Shown: positions 24,244 to 33,733, counted from the stretch's first letter. The stretch is 64,000 nucleotides of DNA from an uncultured Prevotellaceae bacterium (GCA_947166905.1 CAMVFZ010000005.1:79434-143433); one strand, 5' to 3'. Translations and numbers: made by a program. The notes: generated by a model from the sequence alone, not told the origin.

Positions 24244-27228
24244 TTACTGTTTGAAAATAATGTCAACAGGAACCTTTGCCTTCTCCATCTTGACGATATC
24301 GGCCTCAAGTTCCTCATCTACAACAGAGTACTTGGTTACGAACTCTGCAGCAGCATCGGCATTGCCATTGGCCTGGAGGATAAGAACCTCGGCCACGAGG
24401 GCGCGGATAGCGGACTCTGCCTTTGCATAGTCGATGTCATATGCCTTCTCTGCAAGGTCAAGGGTAACGGCGCCGTTCTCCTTGAGCCAGTTGAAGATGA
24501 CAATATTGGCATTACCGGTAGCTGCAACTGCACCGAACCTGGTGGAACGGAGCACGCTGGCCACGAAGGTAGCAATAGCGTTCTTCTTCTGGATGATATC
24601 GGTAATCTGGTTGTCATCGATCATCTGGCAAGCCAGAGAAACGCCAAGGGCGTTGGCCTTGATCTCTTCAAGAGTGAAGGCCTCTGCGCCAAGAGCCTCT
24701 GCTACGGAAGCACCGTCAAGGGTCTTCTTCACACCAAGACCATGGGCAACCTCACGGAAGGCGATGTTCCAATAGAAGGCATCAGAGTCCATGAAGAGCT
24801 TATGATCGTTGGCAAGAAGGATATTACCTGCGGGATATACGGTAGCAAAGAACTTCTCTGAGATAACGTTCTGGAAGAGGATGGTACGGGTACCCTTCTC
24901 CTGCTGAACTTTCTCGTCGTAAGGCAGGTTGATGGCGATAACCTTGAAGCCTGCATTTGCGTTACCGGCGTAATAGATAGCATCGCAAGAGAAAATGCTT
25001 GAAGAAGTACCAGGAACAAAGGTCTTGTACTTGTCTTCTACAGGCAGATTGCTCTGCATCTCAGGAAGCATAGCGCTGAACTTTTCAAGAGCAGCGGTGC
25101 GATACATATCCTTAAGCACTACGAATGCGCCATAGGAAGCCTTGCGGCCATAGAGTTTGTCATCGTTGTCCTCGTTAGGTCCGATAACAAGATCCATACG
25201 GCTGTCGGTCATGTTAAGCCATGCGATATCGGCATCGTAGTAGTTGTCGGTGCGAAGGGCGTCAATCTTCTTGAGCAGGTACTCGCGTACGCTGGCCTTG
25301 ATTGTAGTGTCGGCAGCCACCTGCAGATAATTGCAGATATTGTCGATGTTGTCCTTGTATGCATCGTGATACCAAACGGTCTCAAGAGCACCGGCTTCGT
25401 TGCGACGGATAAGGGTATAAGGGCTGTTCTTGGCAGGATCGGCAAAGGCCTCAAACTCTTCTGCGGTCATGTCGGCCGGATAGAAGTTGCCACCAAGAGG
25501 ACGGTTACCATAACCCTCTACGAAGGAAGTATCGGTGTTGCGGTCCCAAGGGCCATAGTTGATCTTAGCGAAGTTAAGGGCGTCCTTGTTCTCTGCGAGA
25601 AGCTCCATAAGGGCGTTCTTGTCTCCGAAGTTCTGCTTCCAGTAAATCTTGTCAATCTCCTGAGCGGCCTTCTTAAAGAGCTCGATAACCACCTTGCCGT
25701 TAGGGCTGAGGGTTTCTGCGCTTGAAGGAGTTTGAAGGGTAACTACAGCATATTCACTGGAGTTATTCTCTACCTGCTTGCTCTTGAAGGGGAACAGGGT
25801 TGTAAGCCAGAAGAAGCCAAGCACAAAGCCGATAACACCAACGATAACGCCAACCTTTGCCATCTGCTTGGTCTCAACAAGACCGGTAGAAGCAGCGATT
25901 GCATTCGGAGGAGTAGAAATCGGGAAGAGCATTGCGATGGAGGCGCAGACTGCGATGAAGGTAATCATTGCGTGGGTGCCGCCAAGAGCGAAGAAGCTAT
26001 CGTGGCTTGCTGCAGCGGGATCTGCCATACCCTCAGCTACAACGATGAGGATAGGGATAAGCAGGGCTGCAGTAGCGGAGTTGCTGATGAAGTTGGAAAG
26101 GAAGTAGCAGACAAGACCTGCGACTACAAGCACAAGCACTACGGACATTGAGCCGAAGGGGATGGCCTGGATGAGAACCTTGGCAAGGCCGGTTCCCTGG
26201 AGGCAGGTACCAAGGGCGAAGCCTCCGGCAACGAGCCAGAGCACGCTCCAGTTGATCTGCTTGATATCCTCTTTAGTAAAGATTCCGGTGCAGGTAAGTA
26301 CACCAAGAGGAATAAGGGCTACAACATTTGAGTTGATTCCGGTAAGGGACTCTGTTGCCCAAAGGAGGATGGTACCGATGAAGGTGATCCATACAACCTT
26401 TGATTTCCAGTCATTCTCACGCTTGTTCGCAGGGATTTCAAGAACCACTTTGTCGCTCTTGAAGGGGAAGAAGAACTGAAGGAGTATCCATGCCACAAAG
26501 ATCATGATGGCAACATAAGGTACCATGCGGATCATCCACTCGCCGAAGGTTACCTCATAGCCAGACTCTGCAAGGAACTTGACTGCAGTAGCGTTAGGAG
26601 GGGTTCCGATAGGAGTACCGATACCACCAAGGTTTGCAGCTACAGGAATAGCAAGTGCAAGGCCGACCTTTCCTTTATCGCCTGCAGGCAGAACTGCGAG
26701 CACAGGTGCAAGGAATGCAAGCATCATGGCAGCGGTTGCAGTGTTGCTCATGAACATGGAGAATACTGCGATAACTACCAGGAAGCCCAGGAGCACCATC
26801 TTAGGCTTGGTACCGAAAGGCTTGAGCAGGTGGCGTGCAAGGGTAACGTCCAGACCGTATTTCTCTGCCATGATGGCCAGCACGAAGCCACCCAGGAACA
26901 GCATTACAACAGGGTCTGCGAAGGACTTCATGATGTCTGTGTAGCTGACCAGCTGGCCGAACTTGGAATCACAGAGGAAGCCGATACCCTTGTTGGATAC
27001 AGTCAACAAGGAGAATACGATTACCAGCAGGGATGTTGTCCAGTTAGGAATAATCTCGAACATCCACATTAGCGCTGCAAACACGAAGAGTGCAATAACG
27101 CGCTGCTGTACAACAGTAAGTCCGGGGATTCCGAAGAAATCTACCGGAACGGCAACTAGAAAGATTGTGACCAGAAGCACAAGCGGCAGGAGGACACAAA
27201 ACTTAAAGTTGAATTTAAATTTGCCCAT
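24244..27228 (-). CDS. DASS/SLC13-type anion transporter fused to degenerate M49 peptidase-like domain
   Basis: This is a 994-residue fusion. Residues 1 to about 500 are a DASS (SLC13) sodium-coupled anion transporter with about 11 helices. It has the two sodium-site motifs of the family, SNTATAAMM with GTPIGTPPNA and SNSATAALL with STPPNAIA. Residues about 530-994 resemble the Nudix-type dipeptidyl peptidase III (M49) proteins of Bacteroidota, with EGYGNRPLGGNFYPADMT, DLVIGPNEDNDDKLYG and IAINLPYDE. The zinc motif, expected as HExxH, reads R825-E-V-A-H829 and the expected EExKAD reads E854-E-I-K-A-N859, so peptidase activity is unlikely. The first His-to-Arg change needs one base (CGT for CAT). 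The gene heads an operon with a DcaP-like porin. Confidence 0.88.
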   Translation of the reverse strand: MGKFKFNFKFCVLLPLVLLVTIFLVAVPVDFFGIPGLTVVQQRVIALFVFAALMWMFEIIPNWTTSLLVIVFSLLTVSNKGIGFLCDSKFGQLVSYTDIMKSFADPVVMLFLGGFVLAIMAEKYGLDVTLARHLLKPFGTKPKMVLLGFLVVIAVFSMFMSNTATAAMMLAFLAPVLAVLPAGDKGKVGLALAIPVAANLGGIGTPIGTPPNATAVKFLAESGYEVTFGEWMIRMVPYVAIMIFVAWILLQFFFPFKSDKVVLEIPANKRENDWKSKVVWITFIGTILLWATESLTGINSNVVALIPLGVLTCTGIFTKEDIKQINWSVLWLVAGGFALGTCLQGTGLAKVLIQAIPFGSMSVVLVLVVAGLVCYFLSNFISNSATAALLIPILIVVAEGMADPAAASHDSFFALGGTHAMITFIAVCASIAMLFPISTPPNAIAASTGLVETKQMAKVGVIVGVIGFVLGFFWLTTLFPFKSKQVENNSSEYAVVTLQTPSSAETLSPNGKVVIELFKKAAQEIDKIYWKQNFGDKNALMELLAENKDALNFAKINYGPWDRNTDTSFVEGYGNRPLGGNFYPADMTAEEFEAFADPAKNSPYTLIRRNEAGALETVWYHDAYKDNIDNICNYLQVAADTTIKASVREYLLKKIDALRTDNYYDADIAWLNMTDSRMDLVIGPNEDNDDKLYGRKASYGAFVVLKDMYRTAALEKFSAMLPEMQSNLPVEDKYKTFVPGTSSSIFSCDAIYYAGNANAGFKVIAINLPYDEKVQQEKGTRTILFQNVISEKFFATVYPAGNILLANDHKLFMDSDAFYWNIAFREVAHGLGVKKTLDGASVAEALGAEAFTLEEIKANALGVSLACQMIDDNQITDIIQKKNAIATFVASVLRSTRFGAVAATGNANIVIFNWLKENGAVTLDLAEKAYDIDYAKAESAIRALVAEVLILQANGNADAAAEFVTKYSVVDEELEADIVKMEKAKVPVDIIFKQ

Positions 27229-27265
27229 TATTATATTAGTTTGTAATTATAATCGTTTAATCTTG

Positions 27266-27273
27266 CAAAATTA
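27266..27273 (-). promoter_or_regulatory. -7 element of the DASS-M49/porin operon
   Basis: The reverse complement is TAATTTTG, an exact match, 37 bases upstream of the ATG. No -33 TTTG is found at 19 bases. Confidence 0.55.
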
Positions 27274-27290
27274 CGAACAATTTTAAACAA

Positions 27291-27327
27291 AAAAAATAGC
27301 TGGCCGGGTCGCGGTCAGCTATTTTTC
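27291..27327. terminator. Bidirectional terminator after gdhA
   Basis: AATAGCTG / CAGCTATT with an inner GCC..GGT is flanked by A and T runs. On the minus strand it lies 14 bases past the gdhA stop. Confidence 0.85.
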
Positions 27328-27340
27328 TATTAAAAGTCAA

Positions 27341-28684
27341 TTAGATAGTGCCCTGCTCAAGCATAGCCTGTGCTACCTTCATGAAGCCGGCGATGTTGGC
27401 ACCCTTAACGTAGTCTACGTGGCCGTCGGCCTGGGTTCCGAACTTAACGCACTGCTCATGGATAGACTTCATGATTGAGTGGAGTCTGTCGTCAACCTCC
27501 TGAGCGTCCCAAGAGATGTGCTCTGCATTCTGAGTCATCTCAAGACCGGAAGTAGCTACACCACCAGCGTTAACGGCCTTGCCAGGGGCAAAGAGAATAC
27601 CGTTGTTCTGGAAGAAGTGGATAGCACCGGGCTGGCAACCCATGTTGGATACCTCGCAGCAGCACCAGCAACCATTTGCAACAAGCTCTTTAGCGTCATC
27701 CTCTGAAAGCTCATTCTGGAATGCGCAAGGGAGGGCGATGTCTACAGGAATGCTCCAAGCCTTCTTACCGGCGGTGAACTGAGCCTTGCCAGGGAATTTG
27801 GTAGCCATATCCTCAACTTTGTTGCGGTTGGAAGCACGCATATCAAGCATGTAGTCGATCATCTCTTTGGTGATGCCGTCAGGAATGTGGCATACGCCGT
27901 CAGGACCAGAGATTGCAACAACCTTTGCACCGAGCTCGGTAGCCTTGGTTGCAGCACCCCATGCTACGTTACCGAAGCCTGAGAGAGCAACTTTCTTGCC
28001 CTTGATGTCCTTACCTGCCTTTGCAAGAAGGTGCTGGGTGAAATAGAGAGCACCGAAACCGGTAGCTTCAGGACGAAGGATGGAGCCGCCCCAAGTGCCG
28101 CCCTTACCGGTAAGAACACCGGTGTTGTACTGGCGTGCAAGCTTCTTGTACATACCATAGAGGTAACCAATCTCACGGCCACCTACACCTACGTCACCTG
28201 CAGGAACGTCCTGGTCAGGGCCGATGCAGTTCCAAAGCTCAAGCATGAATGCCTGGCAGAAACGCATGATCTCGTCGTTGGACTTGCCTACGGGGTCGAA
28301 GTCAGAACCACCCTTTGCACCACCCATAGGAAGGGTTGTAAGAGCGTTCTTGAAGGTCTGCTCGAAGCCGAGGAACTTAAGCATTGAAGGGGTAACTGCC
28401 TTGTGGAAGCGGAGACCGCCCTTGTAGGGACCGATAGCGCTATTGAACTGGATACGATATCCGAGGTTGGTCTGGACCTCTCCCTTATCATCAACCCAAG
28501 TAACTCTGAAAGTGAAAATACGATCAGGCTCTACCATTCTCTCAACGATCTTTGCCTTCTCGAACTCAGGATGCTGGTTGTAAACGTCCTCGATGGACTC
28601 GAGAACTTCCTGAACAGCCTGGAGATACTCTTTCTCAAGAGGATACTTGGCCTGAAGTTTGGCCATAATTTCTTGTGTCTTCAT
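27341..28684 (-). CDS. gdhA: NADP-type glutamate dehydrogenase
   Basis: This 447-residue hexameric enzyme aminates 2-oxoglutarate to glutamate. It shows the substrate-site motifs GGLRFHKAVTPSMLKFLGFEQ-like region, the catalytic Lys motif LPMGGAKGGSDFDP, and PAGDVGVGGREIGYL. The nucleotide-binding loop is SGFGNVAWGAATKATELG. Length matches the bacterial NADP-specific 50-kDa class. It is a single-gene unit with its own -7 box and terminator. In Bacteroidales this is a main ammonia-assimilation route; cofactor choice is inferred from family similarity, not from a diagnostic residue. Confidence 0.96.
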   Translation of the reverse strand: MKTQEIMAKLQAKYPLEKEYLQAVQEVLESIEDVYNQHPEFEKAKIVERMVEPDRIFTFRVTWVDDKGEVQTNLGYRIQFNSAIGPYKGGLRFHKAVTPSMLKFLGFEQTFKNALTTLPMGGAKGGSDFDPVGKSNDEIMRFCQAFMLELWNCIGPDQDVPAGDVGVGGREIGYLYGMYKKLARQYNTGVLTGKGGTWGGSILRPEATGFGALYFTQHLLAKAGKDIKGKKVALSGFGNVAWGAATKATELGAKVVAISGPDGVCHIPDGITKEMIDYMLDMRASNRNKVEDMATKFPGKAQFTAGKKAWSIPVDIALPCAFQNELSEDDAKELVANGCWCCCEVSNMGCQPGAIHFFQNNGILFAPGKAVNAGGVATSGLEMTQNAEHISWDAQEVDDRLHSIMKSIHEQCVKFGTQADGHVDYVKGANIAGFMKVAQAMLEQGTI

Positions 28685-28722
28685 TATATTTTAAATTTTA
28701 ATGGTTTTGTCTTTCAACGCTG

Positions 28723-28730
28723 CAAATATA
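28723..28730 (-). promoter_or_regulatory. -7 element of gdhA
   Basis: The reverse complement is TATATTTG, an exact match, 38 bases before the ATG. The -33 region is not clear. Confidence 0.6.
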
Positions 28731-28765
28731 CAACTAAAAACGATACAATATCCAAAAAATTGTAA

Positions 28766-28802
28766 GAAAAAAGGGAGATGCTATAAAAATTCAGCATCTC
28801 CC
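28766..28802 (-). terminator. Terminator after the Skp-like gene
   Basis: GGGAGATGCT / AGCATCTCCC is a perfect 10-base stem with a 10-base AT-rich loop, followed by a T-run on the minus strand. Confidence 0.9.
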
Positions 28803-28825
28803 GGTGTTTTACTCTAATAATCAGA

Positions 28826-29392
28826 CTACTGCTGCATTGCCTGGGCCTGTGCCTGAAGCTCTGCCTGGAGGGACTCAAGTGTCCTGCCCTCAGGAATTCC
28901 CATTGCCTTGCGGGCTGCGGGAGTCAGGTCTACGCTCTGGGTAGCATCGATATACAAAACAGCTGATACATCAAATACGTAGATGTAACCACCCTTCTTT
29001 GCCAGATCCTCTACAACCTCGTGAGCCTTCTGGTAGATAGGAGCCATCTTGTTGTTCTGGAGCTGCTGAAGGTCGGACTGTGCAGACTGCTGGAAGTCCT
29101 GGATCCTGCTGCTCATCTCCTGGAGCTCGCGCTCCTTGCTTTCCCTTACGGAAGCAGTCCATGTAGAAGCTTTCTGCTGGTACTGCTGATATTTATTCTG
29201 AGCCTCTTCCTGCATCATCTGGAGCTCTTCCATGGCATCCTTCTGAGCCTTCTGGAGAACTACACGGGCAGAATCGGCTGCAGGTGACAATGCAACCAGT
29301 TCATCATAGTTGACGTGAGCGAATTTACCGCTCTGGGCTGAAGCAGCGATACCGAAGAAAGCTGCGGCAGCGATGATAATCAATTTTTTCAT
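28826..29392 (-). CDS. OmpH/Skp-family periplasmic chaperone
   Basis: This is a 188-residue periplasmic protein with a signal peptide (MKKLIIIAAAAFFGIAASA) followed by KFAHVNYDELV, the first strand of the Skp core. A long coiled-coil region rich in Gln, Glu and Lys follows (about 50-120). The C-terminal core YIYVFDVSAVLYID completes the family pattern. It trimerises to hold unfolded outer-membrane proteins. The gene lies 62 bases after bamA in the same direction, the classical bamA-skp arrangement. An AAAGGA ribosome-binding-like sequence precedes the ATG closely. Confidence 0.93.
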   Translation of the reverse strand: MKKLIIIAAAAFFGIAASAQSGKFAHVNYDELVALSPAADSARVVLQKAQKDAMEELQMMQEEAQNKYQQYQQKASTWTASVRESKERELQEMSSRIQDFQQSAQSDLQQLQNNKMAPIYQKAHEVVEDLAKKGGYIYVFDVSAVLYIDATQSVDLTPAARKAMGIPEGRTLESLQAELQAQAQAMQQ

Positions 29393-29454
29393 ATCCTTTA
29401 TTATTATTTATTTCAAAGTTTAGGCAAATCTTTTACTACAAACACCGTTCCATT

Positions 29455-32058
29455 CTAGAATTCCTGGCCGATAACAAAGTGGAACTGGCTTCCACCCTTG
29501 CTTCCAGTGGCATCTTTATCAAAGCCATAACCCCAGTCTATTCCGATGAGACCGACAACCGGCAGATAGATACGTACACCTGCACCGGCAGACCTCTTTA
29601 TATGGAAAGGATTGAATTTGCGGATATCGGACCATGCATTACCACCCTCGGCAAAGAGCAGAGCAAAAATAGTGGACTGCGGCTGAAGGATGATAGGATA
29701 ACGGAGCTCAAGAGAGAACTTGTCGTAAACGTTACCTGCATAGTTGTAACCGTTGCTGTTATAAGAGCTCACCTCCATAGGAGTAAGTGAGTAGTTCTCG
29801 TAACCACGCAATGAGATGACATCGTTTCCATAGTTGCTGTAACCTGTCATACCGTCACCACCGACGAGGAAGCCCTCGAACGGAGAATAACCCCAGCGGC
29901 GGTTGTAGTATCCCAAGTAACCGAACTGTGCACGGGTCTTGAGGATGAGGTCGCCTGCAATCTTGGTATAGAAGTCAGCCTTCATGGTCCACTTGTGGTA
30001 CTCGATCCACTTGTAGCGGTCCTTGGCGCTCCAATTGTCGTAGTTGATATCCTTGTAGCTCTTGACCTTTACAGGTTTTCCGTTTGCGTCAAGCGTACCC
30101 TTGTCCGTCCTTCTGAACAGAGAGAAAGGAGGAGTCAGCTGCAGAGAGAAGGAAATATCCGATCCCTGACGAGGGAAAATCTGCTGGTCGGTAGAAGTTC
30201 TGGACAGACCGATGGTATAGCTGATATTGTGGGCGACACCGTCATCGAAGATGAAGTAGTTGCTGTACCAGTTACGCAGCCTGTACACCTGCCAGCTAAG
30301 GGAGTTGTAAAGCACGAACCAGTTATCAGGCCATTCCAGACGGTTACCGATACCGGCGGACAAACCGAAGATCTCCATCTCCCTGTTGTGGCTACGGATG
30401 TTCCATGCCAGGTAAGAGTCTGTCTGACGGGTATAGTAAGCCGACAAACTGAGTGACGTAGGCTTCTTACCAAAGAGCCATGGCTCCATGAAGCTGAGTG
30501 ACAGGGCGGTATAGTAGGTACCGCTGGTCTGCAGACGCAGGGCAAGGGTCTGGGCATCTCCCAGAGGAACCGGGCGCCATGCTGACTTGTCACGTAACCT
30601 TCTGGTAGAGAAGTTGTTGAAGCTGATACCAACGGTTCCGATGAAGGTCTTTCCACCCCAACCACCGGAGAGCTCCAACTGGCTTGAAGGCTTCTCTGTC
30701 ACATTGTATATAAGGTCTACGGTATTGTTCTGCTCGTTAGGAATGATTGAGTAACCGTCGTTGCTGTATGTTGCCTCAGGGTCGAACTGGCCCATTGACG
30801 CAATTTCTCGGATTGAACGCTCGAAGTCACTCTGGCTGTAAAGATAACCAGGACGGGTGAATATCTGGCGGCGCACTACCCTTTCGTTGGTAAGGTCGTT
30901 ACCATTGATAATGATATTGTTGAGTGTAGCCTGCTTGCCTTCTACGATTCGCATCTCAACGTCGACGGAGTCGCCCTCTATCATAAGCTCTACGGGCTTG
31001 ATGTTGATGAAGAGGTAACCGTTGTCGCGGTAAAGTTTGGAAACATCGTAATCGTTCTGGCCACCGCCACCAAGAAGGCGCTTCTGCATGGTTACAAGGT
31101 CGTAAACATCTCCCTTTTCAATCCTGAGGATTCCGTTCAGGACATCGGAAGTATATACAGAGTTGCCAGTCCAGGTAATATTGCGGAAATAGTATTTGCG
31201 ACCTTCATCAACCTTGATGCCGATGCTGACGCGGCCGTCCGGAATTGTGTAAACGGAATCAGCGATGATTCTGGCGTCACGGAAACCGGCCTCGTTGAAT
31301 TTCTGGATTACGTTCTTCTTATCGTTCTCGTACTCCTTGGCATTGAACTTCTTGCTGTTGAAGAAGTTATACCACTTCTTGGCCTTGGTCTTCTTCATGG
31401 AACGGTAAAGCTGGTAAGTGCTTATATGGTCGTTTCCAGTGAAGTCGATATCCTTGATTTTGGTCTTTTTACCTTTGTCGATTTTGAAGTTTACTCGGAT
31501 GGCGTTGCGTACGATAGTATCTTTCTGCACCTCCGGAGTAACCGTTACGTTTGAGAAACCCTTTTCCCTGAAATAACGGCAGATGATGTCGCAGCTGGTC
31601 TTGGATACATAGTCAGAGAACTCACCGCCACGACGGAGGTTCAGACGCTCCATGATATCCTTCTTCTCACCGCTCTTGATACCGCTGTAAGACCATCTGG
31701 ATACACGGGGGCGCTCCTTGATTGCAATCTTGAGGTAAATGGAGTCGCCTGCGGCGGAAACGGAGTCTGCCGATACGGCTACGTCGCGGAAATACCTCTG
31801 GGCCCAAAGGCGGTTAAGCACATTGGAAATGTCGTCACCAGGAACGGTAACGCTTGCGCCCTTATACAAACCGGAAAGCTGAACTATCTGATTATCACTA
31901 AAATATGTGTTACCTTCCACCACTACGTTACCCACAACGTACTTCTTGGGGGTGCCGTAATTAAAGTCAGGAACTACGTTCTGTGCCATCAGTGACTGCG
32001 GAAGCACAAGCACCGCAGCCAGAAGGCCCAATATCCTGTATATTTTTCTCATACGCAT
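29455..32058 (-). CDS. bamA: Outer-membrane protein assembly factor BamA
   Basis: This 867-residue Omp85 protein is the core of the BAM complex that inserts beta-barrel proteins into the outer membrane. It has a signal peptide ending at LMAQ and five POTRA domains across about residues 40-440 (VVGNVVVEGNTYFSD is the first). A C-terminal barrel of about 400 residues contains the family motifs VGGDGMTGY and RGYENYS, the position of the (V/I)RG(F/Y) loop, and the end is an aromatic residue (FVIGQEF). A second in-frame ATG two codons later (32052) is possible. It lies downstream of uppS but has its own -7 box. Confidence 0.97.
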   Translation of the reverse strand: MRMRKIYRILGLLAAVLVLPQSLMAQNVVPDFNYGTPKKYVVGNVVVEGNTYFSDNQIVQLSGLYKGASVTVPGDDISNVLNRLWAQRYFRDVAVSADSVSAAGDSIYLKIAIKERPRVSRWSYSGIKSGEKKDIMERLNLRRGGEFSDYVSKTSCDIICRYFREKGFSNVTVTPEVQKDTIVRNAIRVNFKIDKGKKTKIKDIDFTGNDHISTYQLYRSMKKTKAKKWYNFFNSKKFNAKEYENDKKNVIQKFNEAGFRDARIIADSVYTIPDGRVSIGIKVDEGRKYYFRNITWTGNSVYTSDVLNGILRIEKGDVYDLVTMQKRLLGGGGQNDYDVSKLYRDNGYLFINIKPVELMIEGDSVDVEMRIVEGKQATLNNIIINGNDLTNERVVRRQIFTRPGYLYSQSDFERSIREIASMGQFDPEATYSNDGYSIIPNEQNNTVDLIYNVTEKPSSQLELSGGWGGKTFIGTVGISFNNFSTRRLRDKSAWRPVPLGDAQTLALRLQTSGTYYTALSLSFMEPWLFGKKPTSLSLSAYYTRQTDSYLAWNIRSHNREMEIFGLSAGIGNRLEWPDNWFVLYNSLSWQVYRLRNWYSNYFIFDDGVAHNISYTIGLSRTSTDQQIFPRQGSDISFSLQLTPPFSLFRRTDKGTLDANGKPVKVKSYKDINYDNWSAKDRYKWIEYHKWTMKADFYTKIAGDLILKTRAQFGYLGYYNRRWGYSPFEGFLVGGDGMTGYSNYGNDVISLRGYENYSLTPMEVSSYNSNGYNYAGNVYDKFSLELRYPIILQPQSTIFALLFAEGGNAWSDIRKFNPFHIKRSAGAGVRIYLPVVGLIGIDWGYGFDKDATGSKGGSQFHFVIGQEF

Positions 32059-32071
32059 TCTTTACAGCCTA

Positions 32072-32079
32072 CAAATATA
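32072..32079 (-). promoter_or_regulatory. -7 element upstream of bamA
   Basis: The reverse complement is TATATTTG, an exact match, in the 27-base gap between uppS and bamA. It would let bamA-skp be transcribed independently of nadK-uppS. Confidence 0.55.
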
Positions 32080-32085
32080 CGACTT

Positions 32086-32820
32086 TTATTTTACTTTACC
32101 ATATCTGCGGTCCCTCCGGGCATATTCTTCAAGGGCGGCGTTCATCTGCGCGCGGTCGAAGTCCGGCCACAGGACGGGAGTAAAGTAAAACTCGGAATAA
32201 GCACCCTGCCACAACAGGTAATTGCTGAGGCGCTGCTCTCCCGAGGTACGGATTATAAGGTCAGGATCAGGAATTCCGGCAGTAACAAGAAGAGAGCTGA
32301 AGTCGTCCTCTCCTACACCTTCCAGCCAAAACTCCCCTTCTCCGGAAGCTATTGCCTTGGCAGCCAATTGTTTGGCGGCCTGCATAATATCCCATTTACC
32401 GCTATAACTGATAAACAGGATCATGGTAATTCTCTTGTTGCCGGCAGTCATCTCCACGGCCTTGTCAATGGTCTCGTTCAAGATACCGGGAAGCGAAGCC
32501 CTGTTTCCAAGAACCATGAAACGCACACCGTTGGCCATGAAATTTTCCAGCTCACCCATTATGGACTTGAAGATGAGCTGCATGATATAGTTGACTTCCG
32601 CACCGGGACGTCCCCAGTTTTCTGTTGAAAAGGCATAGAGAGACAGGTACTCTACGCCATGATCGGCGCACTCTTCCAGCGCCGCTCTTACGCTTTTAAC
32701 GCCCTGGAGATGGCCATTGACACGCTCCAGACCGCGTTCCTGAGCCCAGCGCCCGTTGCCGTCCATTATAATGGAAACGTGGCGCGGGATTCTTTTTCCT
32801 TCTTCTGACTGCATCGGCAT
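32086..32820 (-). CDS. uppS: Isoprenyl transferase (undecaprenyl diphosphate synthase)
   Basis: This is a 244-residue cis-prenyltransferase that makes undecaprenyl diphosphate, the lipid carrier for peptidoglycan and glycans. The hallmark IIMDGNGRWAQ with catalytic Asp is near the N-terminus. LYAFSTENWGRP in the middle and the C-terminal DLIIRTSGEQRLSNYLLWQ with the EFYFTPVLWPDF motif are all present. The start was set at the ATG at 32818-32820, because the longer frame begins with a TTG overlapping the nadK stop. Met at 32814 is an alternative. It follows nadK by five bases. Confidence 0.96.
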   Translation of the reverse strand: MPMQSEEGKRIPRHVSIIMDGNGRWAQERGLERVNGHLQGVKSVRAALEECADHGVEYLSLYAFSTENWGRPGAEVNYIMQLIFKSIMGELENFMANGVRFMVLGNRASLPGILNETIDKAVEMTAGNKRITMILFISYSGKWDIMQAAKQLAAKAIASGEGEFWLEGVGEDDFSSLLVTAGIPDPDLIIRTSGEQRLSNYLLWQGAYSEFYFTPVLWPDFDRAQMNAALEEYARRDRRYGKVK

Positions 32821-32825
32821 TAATA

Positions 32826-33647
32826 TCAAATATTCCGCTTATCCTCGCCCCAGAAAAGCCTGCTTGTAAGGGCAGACACGAACTCTGACTTGGCGAGCCG
32901 GATTCTCTTGAGCGAAAACTGTGCCATTGCAACCTCCAAAGTCCATGAGGGATCTATTTCCACCGTCTGGTTGTCCATGGTCATGGTAACCTTGGGGTCC
33001 CTGGACTTGATGCTGATGCTGATATGGGAGGTATCGGGAACTACTAGAGGCCTTACGTTAAGGTTGTGAGGGCATATAGGAGCGATGATGAGCACCTTGG
33101 TGTCCGGCATACAGATAGGGCCTCCCACAGAGAGAGAATATGCTGTAGAACCGGAGCTGGTAGCCACCAGAAGACCATCGGCCCAGTAGGTAGGGAGGGT
33201 TTCTCCGTCTACGGAAACCTGGATGCCAAGCACGCCTACACCGATTCTGTGAATAGAAACCTCGTTTACGGCATAAGGCAGAAGGCCGATATCCTTGCGG
33301 GCGTTCTTACCCTTGAGGGTAGCGTTGAGCATGGTCCTGTATTCTACGGAGAATTCGCCTTGAAGGAGCGCGGGTAGCACTACCTCCGGGCTATTCTCTG
33401 ACAGGAAGCCAAGACGGCCGAAGTTTACGCCCAGGATGGGGATACCTACGTCTGCAACTGTCTGAGCTGCAGAAAGAAATGTGCCATCGCCGCCGATACT
33501 CAGAACAAGGTCTGTCTGCGGACGGATATCTGCCTTGGAGGCTATTTCATAAAGCTCATAGGAGGCGGACTGCAGCTGTTCACACAGTGCTATGTATCTG
33601 TCGTTCTCCCTTATCGACTGTTTGAGCAGGAAAATACCTATTTTCAT
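32826..33647 (-). CDS. nadK: NAD kinase
   Basis: This 273-residue enzyme phosphorylates NAD to NADP. I set the start at the ATG at 33645-33647 (MKIGIFL), because the longer frame reads through the promoter. The catalytic GGDGTFL loop is at about residue 55. NFGRLGFLSE follows, and the C-terminal half holds SSGSTAYSLSVGGPI (an NE/D and GSTAY motif region). Length is normal. It shares the intergenic region with the divergent pdxJ. Confidence 0.96.
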   Translation of the reverse strand: MKIGIFLLKQSIRENDRYIALCEQLQSASYELYEIASKADIRPQTDLVLSIGGDGTFLSAAQTVADVGIPILGVNFGRLGFLSENSPEVVLPALLQGEFSVEYRTMLNATLKGKNARKDIGLLPYAVNEVSIHRIGVGVLGIQVSVDGETLPTYWADGLLVATSSGSTAYSLSVGGPICMPDTKVLIIAPICPHNLNVRPLVVPDTSHISISIKSRDPKVTMTMDNQTVEIDPSWTLEVAMAQFSLKRIRLAKSEFVSALTSRLFWGEDKRNI

Positions 33648-33692
33648 ATTTCTTTTATGTGGTGCAATTCTTGCAATAATCCAATAAACTGC

Positions 33693-33700
33693 CAAAATTA
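33693..33700 (-). promoter_or_regulatory. -7 element of nadK-uppS
   Basis: The reverse complement is TAATTTTG, an exact match, 45 bases upstream of the nadK ATG. Confidence 0.55.
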
Positions 33701-33733
33701 ACATTTTATTTACAAAATCTGCACAATTATACC

